This document shows positions 20,009 through 28,815 of a stretch of DNA of 40,672 bases, piece by piece. Position numbers and translations under genes: made by a program. The DNA is from Acidobacteria bacterium RIFCSPLOWO2_02_FULL_65_29 (GTDB lineage: Bacteria; Acidobacteriota; Vicinamibacteria; Vicinamibacterales; CAVVIG01): positions 26,215-66,886 of the forward strand of contig MEKT01000163.1 of NCBI GenBank assembly GCA_001767435.1, read 5' to 3'. Positions within the stretch are counted from its first letter, which is position 1. The number at the start of each line of letters is the position of its first letter. Below the pieces are notes generated by a model. That model was not told where the DNA came from and searched no databases. It worked only from the letters and a program-made list of their open reading frames with translations.

Positions 20009-20383
20009 CGCCTTCTTCGGCCTCTTCGCTCCGTACTTCGATCGTCCCTGCATACGTCCCTGCACGCCGACGGCGTCGAGCGTGCCCCGCACGACATGGT
20101 AGCGGACGCCCGGCAGATCCTTGACGCGGCCACCGCGGATGAGCACAAGCGAGTGCTCCTGCAGGTTGTGACCGACGCCTGGAATGTAGGTCGTCACCTC
20201 GATGCCGTTGGTCAGTCGCACGCGCGCAACCTTTCGGAGCGCGGAATTCGGTTTCTTCGGCGTCTGGGTGAAGACGCGGACGCAGACGCCGCGCTTCTGC
20301 GGACTGTCCTGCAGCGCCGGGCTCTTCGTCTTGGTGACGATCTTCTTTCTGCCCGCGCGCACGAGTTGGCTGATGGTCGGCAT
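20006..20383 (-). CDS. rpsL: 30S ribosomal protein S12
   Basis: S12 monitors codon-anticodon pairing and is the classic streptomycin-resistance locus. The 125 residues start [16 protein letters not shown]. The region [11 protein letters not shown] (41-51, with K43 and K44) and KDLPGVRYH (88-96) show the wild-type residues known from sensitive strains. It is the first gene of the cluster and has a leader of about 220 nt. Longer upstream reading frames are without homology and were rejected. Confidence 0.99.
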   Translation of the reverse strand: MPTISQLVRAGRKKIVTKTKSPALQDSPQKRGVCVRVFTQTPKKPNSALRKVARVRLTNGIEVTTYIPGVGHNLQEHSLVLIRGGRVKDLPGVRYHVVRGTLDAVGVQGRMQGRSKYGAKRPKKA

Positions 20384-20451
20384 ACGGTTTACGGTCCTGA
20401 ACCCGCGAAACGAGACACGGAGGACGCCGAAGCGGCGGTCCACTGTCGTTC

Positions 20452-20483
20452 CAGGCCTAAAAGCCGTGACGGCTTGGCGCCTG
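20452..20483 (-). promoter_or_regulatory. Hairpin in the rpsL leader
   Basis: On the transcribed strand AAGCCG-TCA-CGGCTT forms a tight stem (20461-20475), extended outward by GGC/GCC pairs, and is followed by TTTTAGG. This looks like a weak attenuator or a ribosomal protein binding site in the leader. No regulator can be assigned from sequence alone. Confidence 0.45.
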
Positions 20484-20569
20484 AAACCCCTACGACCCTT
20501 GGTGCGAATTGTTCGCGACGCGGCCTTCCCGGTAACGAGAGACGGGCCGGGGACGCTATTCCAATGCGG

Positions 20570-20597
20570 CGAAGCTAGATAGGGTGTCCTAGCTTCG
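20570..20597 (-). promoter_or_regulatory. Inverted repeat at the transcript start
   Basis: CGAAGCTAG (20570-20578) and CTAGCTTCG (20589-20597) are perfect 9-bp arms around 10 nt. It lies just downstream of the predicted transcription start, so it could be an operator or the 5' end stem of the mRNA. Confidence 0.5.
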
Positions 20598-20610
20598 ACA
20601 GAACCTGACG

Positions 20611-20640
20611 AATATAGCACGCCCCTCGGAAACCGCGCAA
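20611..20640 (-). promoter_or_regulatory. Sigma70-like promoter of the ribosomal cluster
   Basis: On the minus strand TTGCGC (20635-20640) is followed after 18 bp by TATATT (20611-20616). Initiation would be near 20604, giving a leader of about 220 nt to rpsL. The -10 box and spacing are good; the -35 box matches at three or four positions. The rest of the 439-bp gap 20384-20822 holds no gene: two hairpins, then an unstructured GC-rich part, then two arrays. Confidence 0.55.
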
Positions 20641-20706
20641 CCTGGTGACATCGCTGGTCACGGCGGCGTCCGCGCTGGCGCGGCAGCCGTAGGCCGTCAC
20701 GAAACA

Positions 20707-20768
20707 GTCGTTAAGTCCGTTAGTCGCTAGTCGTTAGTCGCTAGTCGTTAGTCGTTAGTCGTTAGTCG
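20707..20768. repeat. GTCGTTA/GTCGCTA 7-mer array
   Basis: About eight tandem 7-base units alternating GTCGTTA and GTCGCTA, upstream of the rpsL promoter. Each unit has a stop triplet on both strands. The same family occurs at 39.3 and 40.4-40.6 kb. Confidence 0.9.
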
Positions 20769-20798
20769 CGCCGTGAATTCGAGCCTCACGGGGTTTGT

Positions 20799-20825
20799 TT
20801 CGCGTTTTCGTGTTTTCGTGGCCTA
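20799..20825. repeat. ACGAAAAC 8-mer array at PP2C stop
   Basis: On the minus strand the stop TAG of the phosphatase gene is followed directly by GCCACGAAAACACGAAAAC. It belongs to the same family as 28631-28715 and 32761-32804. Confidence 0.8.
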
Positions 20826-21602
20826 ACCGGGCAGATACTGCGCGACGAGGGCCGTGCAGTTGTCGCGGCTGCCGCGTGCGAGCGCGGTGCGTACCAGGTT
20901 GGTGGCGATCGCCGCCGGGTCCCATCCCTCCGACAGCAACCTCCTGATCCGCCGATCGTCCAGTACTCCGTGCACGCCGTCGGTCGTCATCGCGATGAAT
21001 TCGCCGCCGCGCAGCGTCTCTTCCACCACGTGCACGTCGGCGCCCACGAAGGCGCCCACGGCGTTGGTCAGCGCGTTCCGCATGGGATGGTGCATGAGCG
21101 ACACGGGATCGATGCGTGGATCCCCGGCGAGCGTCGCCGCCATCCACGAGTCGTCCAGCGTGACCTGCCGTAGTTCGTCGTCCGCAAACACGTACAGACG
21201 GCTGTCGCCAACATGGGCGACCGTGAGCCGGTCGCCGCTGAGCAGGGCCGCGACGATCGTCGTGCCCATGCCCGAATACTGTTCGTCGGCCGCCGATGTT
21301 TCGAGGACCTGGACGTGTGCGGAGTAAATGGCCGTGCGAAGCAGGTTGCCGGCTCGCGACAGCTCGGTCTCGAACCCAAATGGCCATTCGCCGGTCTCGT
21401 CGACCGAACGAGGCGCGAGCGTCGCGCGCCGGATCTGCTCCACGACGGCATCCACGGCCAAACGCGCGGCCACTTCCCCGGCGTTGTGCCCACCCATGCC
21501 GTCGGCGATGACGCAAAGCCGAAGTGATTCGTCGACGAAGAAGAAGTCTTCGTTGACGTCACGGACGCGGCCCCTGTCCGTTACGCCGTGCGCGCGCAGC
21601 AC
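20823..21602 (-). CDS. PP2C-type serine/threonine phosphatase
   Basis: Cytoplasmic metal-dependent phosphatase that reverses Ser/Thr phosphorylation, of the PrpC/Stp type. Motifs in order: RDVNED (14-19), DGMGGH (34-39), GTTIVAALL, HVGDSR, MTTDGVHGVLDD and DNCTALV (from D247). These supply the aspartates for two metal ions. The 259 residues match a stand-alone catalytic domain; no kinase gene lies next to it. The start is a GTG. It points into the ribosomal cluster but is separated from it by 439 bp with a separate promoter. The stop codon touches an array, and a compound palindrome lies upstream. Confidence 0.95.
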   Translation of the reverse strand: MLRAHGVTDRGRVRDVNEDFFFVDESLRLCVIADGMGGHNAGEVAARLAVDAVVEQIRRATLAPRSVDETGEWPFGFETELSRAGNLLRTAIYSAHVQVLETSAADEQYSGMGTTIVAALLSGDRLTVAHVGDSRLYVFADDELRQVTLDDSWMAATLAGDPRIDPVSLMHHPMRNALTNAVGAFVGADVHVVEETLRGGEFIAMTTDGVHGVLDDRRIRRLLSEGWDPAAIATNLVRTALARGSRDNCTALVAQYLPG

Positions 21603-21625
21603 GCCTGCATGCCTTCTGGTCCCCT

Positions 21626-22136
21626 GTAACGAAGCTCCGCCTCGAACCGACGGAAAAAACGAAGCGCCTGGGGCGGCGAAGCTTCGTTACTAGTTGCGCG
21701 GCCGCCGGAGCGGCCGCGCCTAAGACAGCTTCTAAGGCTCACCGACAGAAACTGGCTTCATGTATCACGATCACGGCCTTTAGAAGATGTCTAGGGATCC
21801 CGTACGGGTTTCGTGGTGTATCGGCCTGCCCAAGGCCTCGGAACAGGTCGGCCACGCCTCAACTTTCGCATTTCGACACGAACTTAACGTGGGGCTCCGC
21901 CCCACACCCCGGCTCGGTCGCTTGCGGGGACCCCTACGCCCCGCGCCGCTCCCTCGCAGGCGCGCCGTGCGCGCCTAGACATCTTCTAAGGCCCGACTCG
22001 TGACAAAAGAGGCAATTCTGTCCTGCGTCTTAGAAGCCGTCTTAGTTGCGGCCGCGGAGCGGCCGCCTAGTAGCGAAGATTCGCTGGTCTACCCACGAGC
22101 CCGTTACTCGTCGGTGAGGCGAAGCTTCGCTACTCA
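21626..22136. repeat. 511-bp compound nested palindrome
   Basis: Fills the gene-free stretch 21603-22129. Three inverted pairs are nested about a centre near 21880. Outermost is a 67-bp palindromic element, direct at 21626-21693 and inverted at 22070-22136. Next is a GC-rich NotI-like palindrome joined to CTAAGACAGCTTCTAAGG (21691-21738 against 22026-22070). Innermost is TAGAAGATGTCTAGG (21775-21795 against 21974-21994). The middle contains CCCGTACGGG and GTGGGGCTCCGCCCCAC palindromes and no convincing coding frame. The DinB-like gene takes its stop codon from the right end. Confidence 0.88.
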
Positions 22137-22606
22137 AACTCTCTACGCGGGGCCACCTGGTCTGTGCCGACGCGGCCGGCGGCGATGTCGGCCTTGAAAT
22201 AGTTCTCGCCCCTGATGGCCGTGCCCGCCAGGCGACGGAGCATGGCGAGCTGACCGATGTGAGTCAGCGCGTCGGCGAGGGGGCCCTGAACAATCTGCTC
22301 GGCTGGGCACCCGAGCGGCGCGTCGGACACCAGGTACGCGTCGAAGCGCCCGATCGCCTCGAAAAAGCGCACGACCTCCTGGTCCCATTCGAGAGGCGTC
22401 GAGTCGTGCCACTCCTGCTTCCCCTTGGCAATCGACAGGGCCCAGTCGAAGAGGTCGCCCACGTGCGCCAGGATGCGCGCCGGCGTGCGCGTCGTCTCGC
22501 CAATCCGGAAGGACGCGAAGGTCGACGGCGCGTCGCGCACCGATTTCGCACCGCGGTACGCAATCGTGGCGACCACATGGCGCAGGAGCTCACGCTTGGG
22601 ATCCAT
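22130..22606 (-). CDS. DinB-like four-helix protein
   Basis: A 158-residue protein that fits the DinB/YfiT-like superfamily: helical bundles with a three-His metal site and mostly unknown substrates, some being thiol-dependent transferases. Visible signs are RTPARILAHVGDLFDWAL near residue 40-57 and HIGQLAMLRRLAG near 116, which hold two of the expected histidines. It follows the helicase gene with no gap, so the two are probably co-transcribed. Specific function unknown. Confidence 0.8.
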   Translation of the reverse strand: MDPKRELLRHVVATIAYRGAKSVRDAPSTFASFRIGETTRTPARILAHVGDLFDWALSIAKGKQEWHDSTPLEWDQEVVRFFEAIGRFDAYLVSDAPLGCPAEQIVQGPLADALTHIGQLAMLRRLAGTAIRGENYFKADIAAGRVGTDQVAPRREFE

Positions 22607-23956
22607 TTACCCTTTCCGGCGGCCGTGCCACGGGCGCGAGGGCCCGCGGCCGCCGCCCGGGGCATGCGGGGCGTGACCATCGGGACGGGGGGACTGATGG
22701 GTCGTGCCGCGCCGAACGTCCGCCGCGCGGCGCTGAGCGTTCGCGCTCGCACGTGCGCGCTCGTCGGCCTTTCGGGCGCGGATCTGCGCGATACGCTGCG
22801 CGAGCGGCACTTCGAGTCGAGCCTCCTGCCGCGCCGCGTAGTCGAAATCGGGAACGGTCACGCGCGGAAGCCGTCTGTTGATCATGCGTTCGATGGCGCG
22901 CAGGCTGCCTTCTTCCTCCGGCGAGACGAAGGTGAACGCCGACCCGGTGGCTTCGGCGCGCGCCGTGCGCCCGACGCGATGGATGTAGTCCTCGGGCACG
23001 TTCGACACGTCGAAGTTCACGACGTGGCCGAGCTCCGTCACGTCGATGCCGCGGGCCGCGATGTCGGTCGCCACGAGCACCTGGTATTTCCCGCTCTTGA
23101 ATCCCGCGAGCGCCTCGGTCCGCTGCGCCTGCGACCGGTTGCCGTGGATCCGCTCGGTCCGAAGTCCGTGCTGGACCAGGTGTTTGGCCAGACGATCTGC
23201 CCGGTGCTTCGTCCTCGTGAACACGAGCGCGTCGTGCATGTCGCCCTTCTTCAGCAGGTGTACGAGGAGCGATGGCTTGAGGTGCTGCGGCACGGGATAC
23301 ACGGCGTGGGTGATACCGGTCGCCGGCGTCGCGCGGCGCTCGAGGTTGATCGTCGCCGGGTCGCGCAGCATCTCGCGGGAGAGCTCCGCAATCGGCGGGG
23401 GGATGGTGGCGCTGAAAAATAGCGTCTGTCGGCGCGGCGGCAGGTGCCGAAGCACGCGGCGAATGTCGGGCAAAAACCCCATGTCGAGCATGCGATCGGC
23501 CTCGTCGAGCACCAGGTACTCGAGGCCGGCCAGCTTCGCGTACGGCCTGCGGAAATGATCGAGGAGCCGCCCCGGCGTGGCGACGATCACATCGACGCCG
23601 CTTCGAAACGCGTGTTCCTGGGGACCCATACCCACGCCGCCGAACACCGACGCGGCCGTGATGGGCGTGTGGATGGCGAGATCGTTCAGGTCCTCGAGAA
23701 TCTGCGCGGCGAGCTCGCGCGTCGGCGTGAGCACCAGCGCGCGCGTGGTGCCGCGAGGACGATCGATGAGCTTGTGCAGAATCGGCAGCAGAAACGCCGC
23801 CGTCTTGCCGCTTCCGGTCATCGCGCAGGCCAGCAGATCGCGGCCGGCGAGCGCCGGTGGAATGGCGTCGGCCTGGATCGGTGTCGGACGCGTGAACCCC
23901 AGGTCCTTGAGGCCTCGGACCAGATTCGGATTGAGACTCAGGCCGCTGAAAGGCAA
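22607..23956 (-). CDS. DEAD-box RNA helicase, RhlE-like
   Basis: ATP-dependent RNA helicase acting in ribosome assembly or RNA decay. In order: Q motif around GFTRPTPIQ (20-28), motif I AMTGSGKT (45-52), PTRELA, TPGR, DEAD, SAT, then in the second RecA domain RGIDV and HRVGRTAR. The 449 residues end in a basic Arg/Gly/Pro-rich tail, as in RhlE and CsdA relatives. Its start overlaps the end of the dimethylargininase-like gene by 19 bp, so it is translated from the same mRNA. Confidence 0.96.
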   Translation of the reverse strand: MPFSGLSLNPNLVRGLKDLGFTRPTPIQADAIPPALAGRDLLACAMTGSGKTAAFLLPILHKLIDRPRGTTRALVLTPTRELAAQILEDLNDLAIHTPITAASVFGGVGMGPQEHAFRSGVDVIVATPGRLLDHFRRPYAKLAGLEYLVLDEADRMLDMGFLPDIRRVLRHLPPRRQTLFFSATIPPPIAELSREMLRDPATINLERRATPATGITHAVYPVPQHLKPSLLVHLLKKGDMHDALVFTRTKHRADRLAKHLVQHGLRTERIHGNRSQAQRTEALAGFKSGKYQVLVATDIAARGIDVTELGHVVNFDVSNVPEDYIHRVGRTARAEATGSAFTFVSPEEEGSLRAIERMINRRLPRVTVPDFDYAARQEARLEVPLAQRIAQIRARKADERARASANAQRRAADVRRGTTHQSPRPDGHAPHAPGGGRGPSRPWHGRRKG

Positions 23957-24729
23957 TCGGACTCCTCGAAGATCAGACTACAGCATGTCACAGCGCCTTC
24001 GGCCTTGGCGAGCTCACTGACGTCGACCGCGGTCACATCGAAGCCTCGCCGCTCGATGCGCGCTCGCGTGCGCGGAAACGACGCGCTATAGAGCAACCGG
24101 GTGCCGACGCGAACGATGTTGGCGGCGGACGGCTCGCCCGGATCGACGTCGAGGAACTTGAAGCCGCGGAGCTCCTCGAGCGGCGCCCACGCGCGATTGA
24201 CGAGCAGCGTCTGGTCGTCGATCGAGGTCACCGCCGACTTCAGGTGAAGACAGCCGCGTACCGACACCGGACGCACGGCGTAGCCCAGTGGGGCCGCGAT
24301 GTGCCGCATCTGCTCGATGCCCGCCAGGTTGGTGCGCCTCGACGTGCCGATGAACATCGACCGGCCGACCACCAGCACGTCGCCGCCATCCAGCGTCCCT
24401 GGCGGCTCCAAGACGAGGAGCGGTCGATAGGGCTCGAGCGCCTCGGCCACGCCCGGCGCTTCGGCGCGGCGCGACTCGGCGCCGGGCCGCGTGACGATCG
24501 CCACTTCGTCGAGCACGACCGCCGCGTCCTCGATGAACACCGAGTCGGGAAGGTCCTGACCGGCGGCTATGCGACGGACCGCGCACCCCATCCGCTCGAG
24601 GGCGCGCTCGTAGTCCGCGTGCTGGGCCGCCGCTTTGTCCGGATCGATCGGCACGCGCGAGAGATGTGTGAGCTCGCACCGCGCGATCGCGGGGCTCACG
24701 GCGCGGGTGATGGCGAGAAGCTGGCCCAT
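23938..24729 (-). CDS. Dimethylargininase-like guanidino hydrolase
   Basis: Member of the amidinotransferase fold, closest in pattern to NG,NG-dimethylarginine dimethylaminohydrolase, which turns methylated arginine into citrulline. Visible residues: the substrate-binding FIEDAAVV, PGTLDGGDVL, the catalytic His in HLKSA, and a catalytic Cys at 249 or 250 (VTCCSLIF) near the end. The 263 residues match that family; arginine deiminase is longer. It heads a three-gene run and is divergent from the hydrolase gene across 123 bp. A hairpin GAAGAG/CTCTTC lies at 24756-24772 in the shared upstream region. Confidence 0.88.
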   Translation of the reverse strand: MGQLLAITRAVSPAIARCELTHLSRVPIDPDKAAAQHADYERALERMGCAVRRIAAGQDLPDSVFIEDAAVVLDEVAIVTRPGAESRRAEAPGVAEALEPYRPLLVLEPPGTLDGGDVLVVGRSMFIGTSRRTNLAGIEQMRHIAAPLGYAVRPVSVRGCLHLKSAVTSIDDQTLLVNRAWAPLEELRGFKFLDVDPGEPSAANIVRVGTRLLYSASFPRTRARIERRGFDVTAVDVSELAKAEGAVTCCSLIFEESDCLSAA

Positions 24730-24852
24730 CGACGGACGCGATCATAGTCCAGGAAGAAGAGTTTCACTCTTCACTTCTGGCGCCCGGCCCGCCCCGAATG
24801 GTGGCAAGATAGTGCGGTGAATTCTGCAACGCATTCTCAGGAGAACACAGTC

Positions 24853-26850
24853 ATGACGACACGGATTGGACTACGGCGTCTGGCACTCGTCGGACTGCTC
24901 TTGCTCCTCGCGCCGGCGCGCGGCGGAGCCGACGTGACCCGCGTCGACATCCAACGGCGGGAGGACGTGCTCGGCGGGAAGGCATTCGGCGCCGCCGGAC
25001 CATACGAGAAACTCGTCGGGAAGGTCTACTTCGCGGTCGACCCGAACAACCCGCACAATCGAATCATCGTCGACCTCGACAAGGCGCCAAAGAATGCGCA
25101 GGGCAAGGTCGAGTTCTCCTCCGACCTGTACATCATCAAGCCGAAGAACTCCGCCCGCGGCAACGGCGTCGTCCTCTTCGACATCGTCAATCGTGGAAAC
25201 AAAGCGCTGCTTCGCGTGTTCAGCCGCGGCGGCGGATCGGTGGACCCGACGACCGAAGCCGACTTCGGCGACGCGTACCTGTTGGAGCAGGGCTATACGC
25301 TGGTCATGGTGGGCTGGCAGTTCGACGTCGCGAAAGGCCGCGGGCTCGTGGGCTTCGACGCGCCGATCGCCACCGACAACGGCACGCCCATCACCGGCTG
25401 GGTGAGGATGTGGTTCATCTCGAACCAGCCGACGTTGGCGTTCGAGTACGCGGCCAATGGCTACAACACGCGCGCGTACCCGGCGCTCGACCCGAACGAT
25501 CCGAGCTATCGGTTGACCGAGCGTGAGGGCATTTACGCGCCGGTCCGGCTGATTCCGCGCGACCAGTGGCAATTCGCGAAGATGGAAAACGGCAAGCCGG
25601 TCGCCGATCCGAGCTTCATTCATCTCGAGACAGGATTCAGGGCAGGCCTCACCTACGAGGTCGCGTACGAAACGAAGAACCCGCCAGTTGCCGGCCTCGG
25701 CCTGGCCGCGATCCGGGACATGGCCTCGTCGCTGAAATTCGGCGCGAGCCCTATTGCTCCCGCCCGATACACCTACATGTACGGCGCCTCGCAGACCGGG
25801 CGGCTGATTCGCCACATCATCTACGAGGGTTTTACGGTCGACGAACAGGGCCGCAAGGCCTTCGACGGCGCTTTCGTGCAGACAGGCGCCACTGGCATGG
25901 GGAGCTTCAACGAGCGCTTCGCGCAGCCGAACGAGCTCGGCTCGTTCACGCAGACGAAGTTTCCGTTCTTGTACAAGACGACCATCGATCCGCTGACGGG
26001 CAAGCAGGATGGTCTGGGCGCACGGATTCCGGCCGGGCTCGAGCCGAAGTTGATGTTCGTGGACACTGGTTCGGAGTACTGGGATCGCGGGCGCGTGGCG
26101 GCGCTTCGCCACACATCGCTCGACGGCCGCGAAGACGTCGAGGACGCGCCACACGTGCGCGTGTATCTGCTGGCCGGCACCAAACACGGCGCCGGCAGCT
26201 TTCCGGCGGCCGATAACGGCGGCGAGTTCAAGGAAAACACCAACGACTACCGGTGGGCACAGCGCGGGCTGCTCGCCGCTCTCGACGCGTGGGTGCGCCA
26301 AGGCACGGCACCGCCGCCGAGCCGCCATCCGACGCTGTCGGACCTGACGCTCGTGGCACGCGACAACCTGAAGTTCCCCGCCATCCCCGGCGTGAAGTGG
26401 CCGGCGCACGTGCCGGGCGGCTACAGGAGCGACGTCGCCGGGCCCTACTCGGCGCTGCCTTTCATGGTGCCGAGAGTTGACGCCGACGGCAACGACATCG
26501 CGGGCATCCGCCTACCGGAGCAGGCGGTGCCGCTGGCGACGCTCACCGGATGGAATTTCAGGAGCGAGCGGATCGGCTTACCGGATGTGCTGATCGCGAT
26601 GGCTGGCGCGTACATTCCATTGCCGACGACGCGTGCGGAGCGCGAGAAGCTGAAGGATCCGCGGACGTCCATCGCGGAGCGGTATCCGTCGCGCGCCGAT
26701 TACCTGAAGAAGGTCCAGGAGTCGGCCAACACGCTCGCCGCGGAACGCTACATCCTGCAGCGGGACGTTCCGCCGATCGTCGAGTCGGCCGGGCGGCACT
26801 GGGATTCGCTGATGACGCCCGCGAAGAGCACCAGCCAGGCGTCGAGATAG
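24853..26850 (+). CDS. Exported alpha/beta hydrolase domain protein
   Basis: A 665-residue protein with an N-terminal signal peptide (Arg pair then LALVGLLLLLAPARGGA). It resembles the large alpha/beta-hydrolase domain family found in Acidobacteria and Proteobacteria with no known substrate. The likely nucleophile is the Ser in YGASQTGR and the likely His in AGTKHGAG; the acid is not certain. The ATG is chosen because AGGAG stands 8 bases before it; a longer frame starting 36 bp earlier lacks such a site. It is monocistronic and divergent from the dimethylargininase-like gene. Confidence 0.85.
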   Translation: MTTRIGLRRLALVGLLLLLAPARGGADVTRVDIQRREDVLGGKAFGAAGPYEKLVGKVYFAVDPNNPHNRIIVDLDKAPKNAQGKVEFSSDLYIIKPKNSARGNGVVLFDIVNRGNKALLRVFSRGGGSVDPTTEADFGDAYLLEQGYTLVMVGWQFDVAKGRGLVGFDAPIATDNGTPITGWVRMWFISNQPTLAFEYAANGYNTRAYPALDPNDPSYRLTEREGIYAPVRLIPRDQWQFAKMENGKPVADPSFIHLETGFRAGLTYEVAYETKNPPVAGLGLAAIRDMASSLKFGASPIAPARYTYMYGASQTGRLIRHIIYEGFTVDEQGRKAFDGAFVQTGATGMGSFNERFAQPNELGSFTQTKFPFLYKTTIDPLTGKQDGLGARIPAGLEPKLMFVDTGSEYWDRGRVAALRHTSLDGREDVEDAPHVRVYLLAGTKHGAGSFPAADNGGEFKENTNDYRWAQRGLLAALDAWVRQGTAPPPSRHPTLSDLTLVARDNLKFPAIPGVKWPAHVPGGYRSDVAGPYSALPFMVPRVDADGNDIAGIRLPEQAVPLATLTGWNFRSERIGLPDVLIAMAGAYIPLPTTRAEREKLKDPRTSIAERYPSRADYLKKVQESANTLAAERYILQRDVPPIVESAGRHWDSLMTPAKSTSQASR

Positions 26851-26910
26851 GGCTGGCAGAGCGGCCGGGGCAGGCAGGGCGGGTACGTCTGCGCTACCGA
26901 TTCTGCGCGT

Positions 26911-26976
26911 AGGGCGGGTCTTGCCTTGTAGACCCGCCTCGGACCCTGCCAGCCGGGTCCGAAGAACAGGACCCGG
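26911..26976. terminator. Hairpin cluster between convergent genes
   Basis: GGCGGGTC (26913-26920) pairs with GACCCGCC (26931-26938). CCGGGTCC (26953-26960) pairs with GGACCCGG (26969-26976), and CGGACCC (26940) competes with it. It separates convergent genes, so a bidirectional stop is plausible, but no T-run follows. Confidence 0.45.
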
Positions 26977-26980
26977 CCTA

Positions 26981-28618
26981 CTAGCGATTTTGCGCTGACG
27001 GCGCCGCGCCGCGTCCGCGCACGGGCGCGGGCAGTGCCTTGCGCGGGAGTTTGTCGTCCCGCATCGCGGCGTTGTAGGCGAAGATCGCAATGACCGTCGC
27101 CTGCTGGACCATGTCCTCCCGCTGCACGCGATCGAACGTGTCCATGTTCGAATGGTGCGTGCGCGAGTTGTACTCGAGCCGTTCCACGAGGAACTGGAAC
27201 GCGGGAATGCCAGCGTTGTCGAACGACACGTGATCGGTCTGCGACACCGATCGCGGGCTGAGCGTCGTGACGCCGAGGTCGCGGAGCGGCTCGATCCACG
27301 ACTGGAAAATCGGCCGCACGGCCAGGTTGTTCTGCAGCCACACGCCGCGCACGCGGCCGGTGCCGTTGTCGGAGTTGAAATACACCGACAGCTTCGCGTG
27401 CTCGGGCTTGAGCGCCATCGTCTCGATATCGGCCAGGTGCTCGCGCACGTAGGCGCGCGACCCGAGCAGCCCCTGCTCTTCGGCGCCCCAGAGCGCGATC
27501 CGAATCGTGCGGCGCGGCTTCACACCAAGTGTCTTGAGCAGGCGAATGGCTTCCATCATGGCGGCACTGCCCGTCGCGTTGTCGGTGGCGCCGGTGGCGT
27601 ACGGATGAGAATCGAAGTGCGCGCCGAGAAGCACGATCTCGGACGCAAGGTCGCTACCCGGAAGCTCCGCGATGGTGTTGAAGCCGTTCGGCGTCGTCTC
27701 GTCGTAGAACCTCGTATCGACGTTCAGCTCGACCTTGACGGGCACGCCCTTGTCGAGCACGCGAACCATGCGGTTGTAGTGCTCGACGGCCAGCGTCACC
27801 GCAGGCACATTCTGGCCCGCGTTCTGGTCGCGGGCGAGAGCGCCGCTCGGGAACAGCGTGCCGCCGTCGGGGCGCTGCGTTTGCCACGACAGGTCGCTGC
27901 CGCCGGCCGCCATGTCGCTGTCGCTACCGCGGTCGAACAGTGCCACGACGCCTTCGGCCTTGTAGAAATCGTCCAGCGCCCGCCGGAACGCCGCCGCGTT
28001 CTGAGCCGGCGCTGCCGCCGCGTCCCCGCCACCGATGCCCGCACCGCCGCCGCGTGCGGGCGGCACCGGCGTGGTTTCCGCTTCGAGGGTGGCCGGTCCG
28101 TCCATGCGCAGAATGACGGGACCTTCGAGGAGCCGGACGACGCGCGTCGGCTGCGTCAGCACGACCTTTCCCGCGAGCTTGCCGCGGTACTTGGAGAAAT
28201 CGGCGTCCGAAGCGATCGACACGCGCACGACGTCGGCGGTGACGGTGCCGCGTGTGCCCGGCGACCACTCGCGCGGGTAGCCGATGATCGGCTGCACCTG
28301 GGGCTCGAGCATGTTCGCGTGGAAACGCACGAGCGACCAGCCTTTGCCGAACGCGAAGCGTTCCTGATGGATGTTGGCCAGACCCCACCCGGTGAATGTC
28401 TTCATCGCCCATTCGCTCGCCTGCTGGATGGCGGGTGAGCCGGTGAGGCGCGGCCCGTAGACGTCCGAGAGCCACGAGACGTGGTCCATCACCTGCGACC
28501 GGTTGAGGCCTTCGTCGCGGATGCGGCCGATCGTCTGGTAATCGAGCCTGTCGGACTGTGCGAGGACGAGCGTCGAGGCGATTGCCGCCAGAACCAGGAC
28601 GAGCACAGGCCTTCTCAT
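26981..28618 (-). CDS. Exported M28 family metallopeptidase
   Basis: Zinc aminopeptidase/carboxypeptidase of the M28 family, probably periplasmic. A signal peptide is present (MRRPVLVLVLAAIASTLVLA). The zinc ligands are the His in GAHFDSH, the Asp in GATDNATG, a Glu in WGAEEQGLLGS, an Asp in FNSDNGTG and a His in the THHSNMDTFDRV end. A protease-associated-like insert rich in Gly/Ala lies around residues 180-250. The start ATG has AAGGGG before it; a longer frame of 29 codons is the translated upstream array and is rejected. The product is 545 residues. Confidence 0.93.
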   Translation of the reverse strand: MRRPVLVLVLAAIASTLVLAQSDRLDYQTIGRIRDEGLNRSQVMDHVSWLSDVYGPRLTGSPAIQQASEWAMKTFTGWGLANIHQERFAFGKGWSLVRFHANMLEPQVQPIIGYPREWSPGTRGTVTADVVRVSIASDADFSKYRGKLAGKVVLTQPTRVVRLLEGPVILRMDGPATLEAETTPVPPARGGGAGIGGGDAAAAPAQNAAAFRRALDDFYKAEGVVALFDRGSDSDMAAGGSDLSWQTQRPDGGTLFPSGALARDQNAGQNVPAVTLAVEHYNRMVRVLDKGVPVKVELNVDTRFYDETTPNGFNTIAELPGSDLASEIVLLGAHFDSHPYATGATDNATGSAAMMEAIRLLKTLGVKPRRTIRIALWGAEEQGLLGSRAYVREHLADIETMALKPEHAKLSVYFNSDNGTGRVRGVWLQNNLAVRPIFQSWIEPLRDLGVTTLSPRSVSQTDHVSFDNAGIPAFQFLVERLEYNSRTHHSNMDTFDRVQREDMVQQATVIAIFAYNAAMRDDKLPRKALPAPVRGRGAAPSAQNR

Positions 28619-28630
28619 GGGTGCCCCTTT

Positions 28631-28715
28631 GGCCACGAAGACACGAAGACACGAAGAAGACAATCGGCGCTTCGCGGCCACAAAGGCACGAAGACACGAA
28701 AACACGAAAAAGACA
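28631..28715. repeat. ACACGAAG 8-mer array, two tandem copies
   Basis: Two direct copies (28631-28661 and 28677-28715) begin with GGCCAC and continue with ACACGAAG units. They lie 12 bp upstream of the M28 peptidase start, in its 5' leader. A short 9-mer relic with GCGTCCTTT and GCGTCCTCG units follows at 28757-28777. Confidence 0.85.
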
Positions 28716-28815
28716 TTGGTGTTTCAGGAGTGTAGCGCAACACTGCGCTGAGGGACACTCGCTCGGCGTCCTTTGCGTCCTCGGCGGTGAACGCCATGAT
28801 GTCGCAATGGTTCTC

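Noticed and set aside
21787-21978. Small frame of 63 codons in the compound palindrome
   Set aside because: Lies within symmetrical palindromic DNA, no ribosome site, no recognisable sequence.
28619-28705. Longer M28 peptidase start
   Set aside because: The extra 29 codons are translated ACACGAAG units; the inner ATG starts a proper signal peptide.
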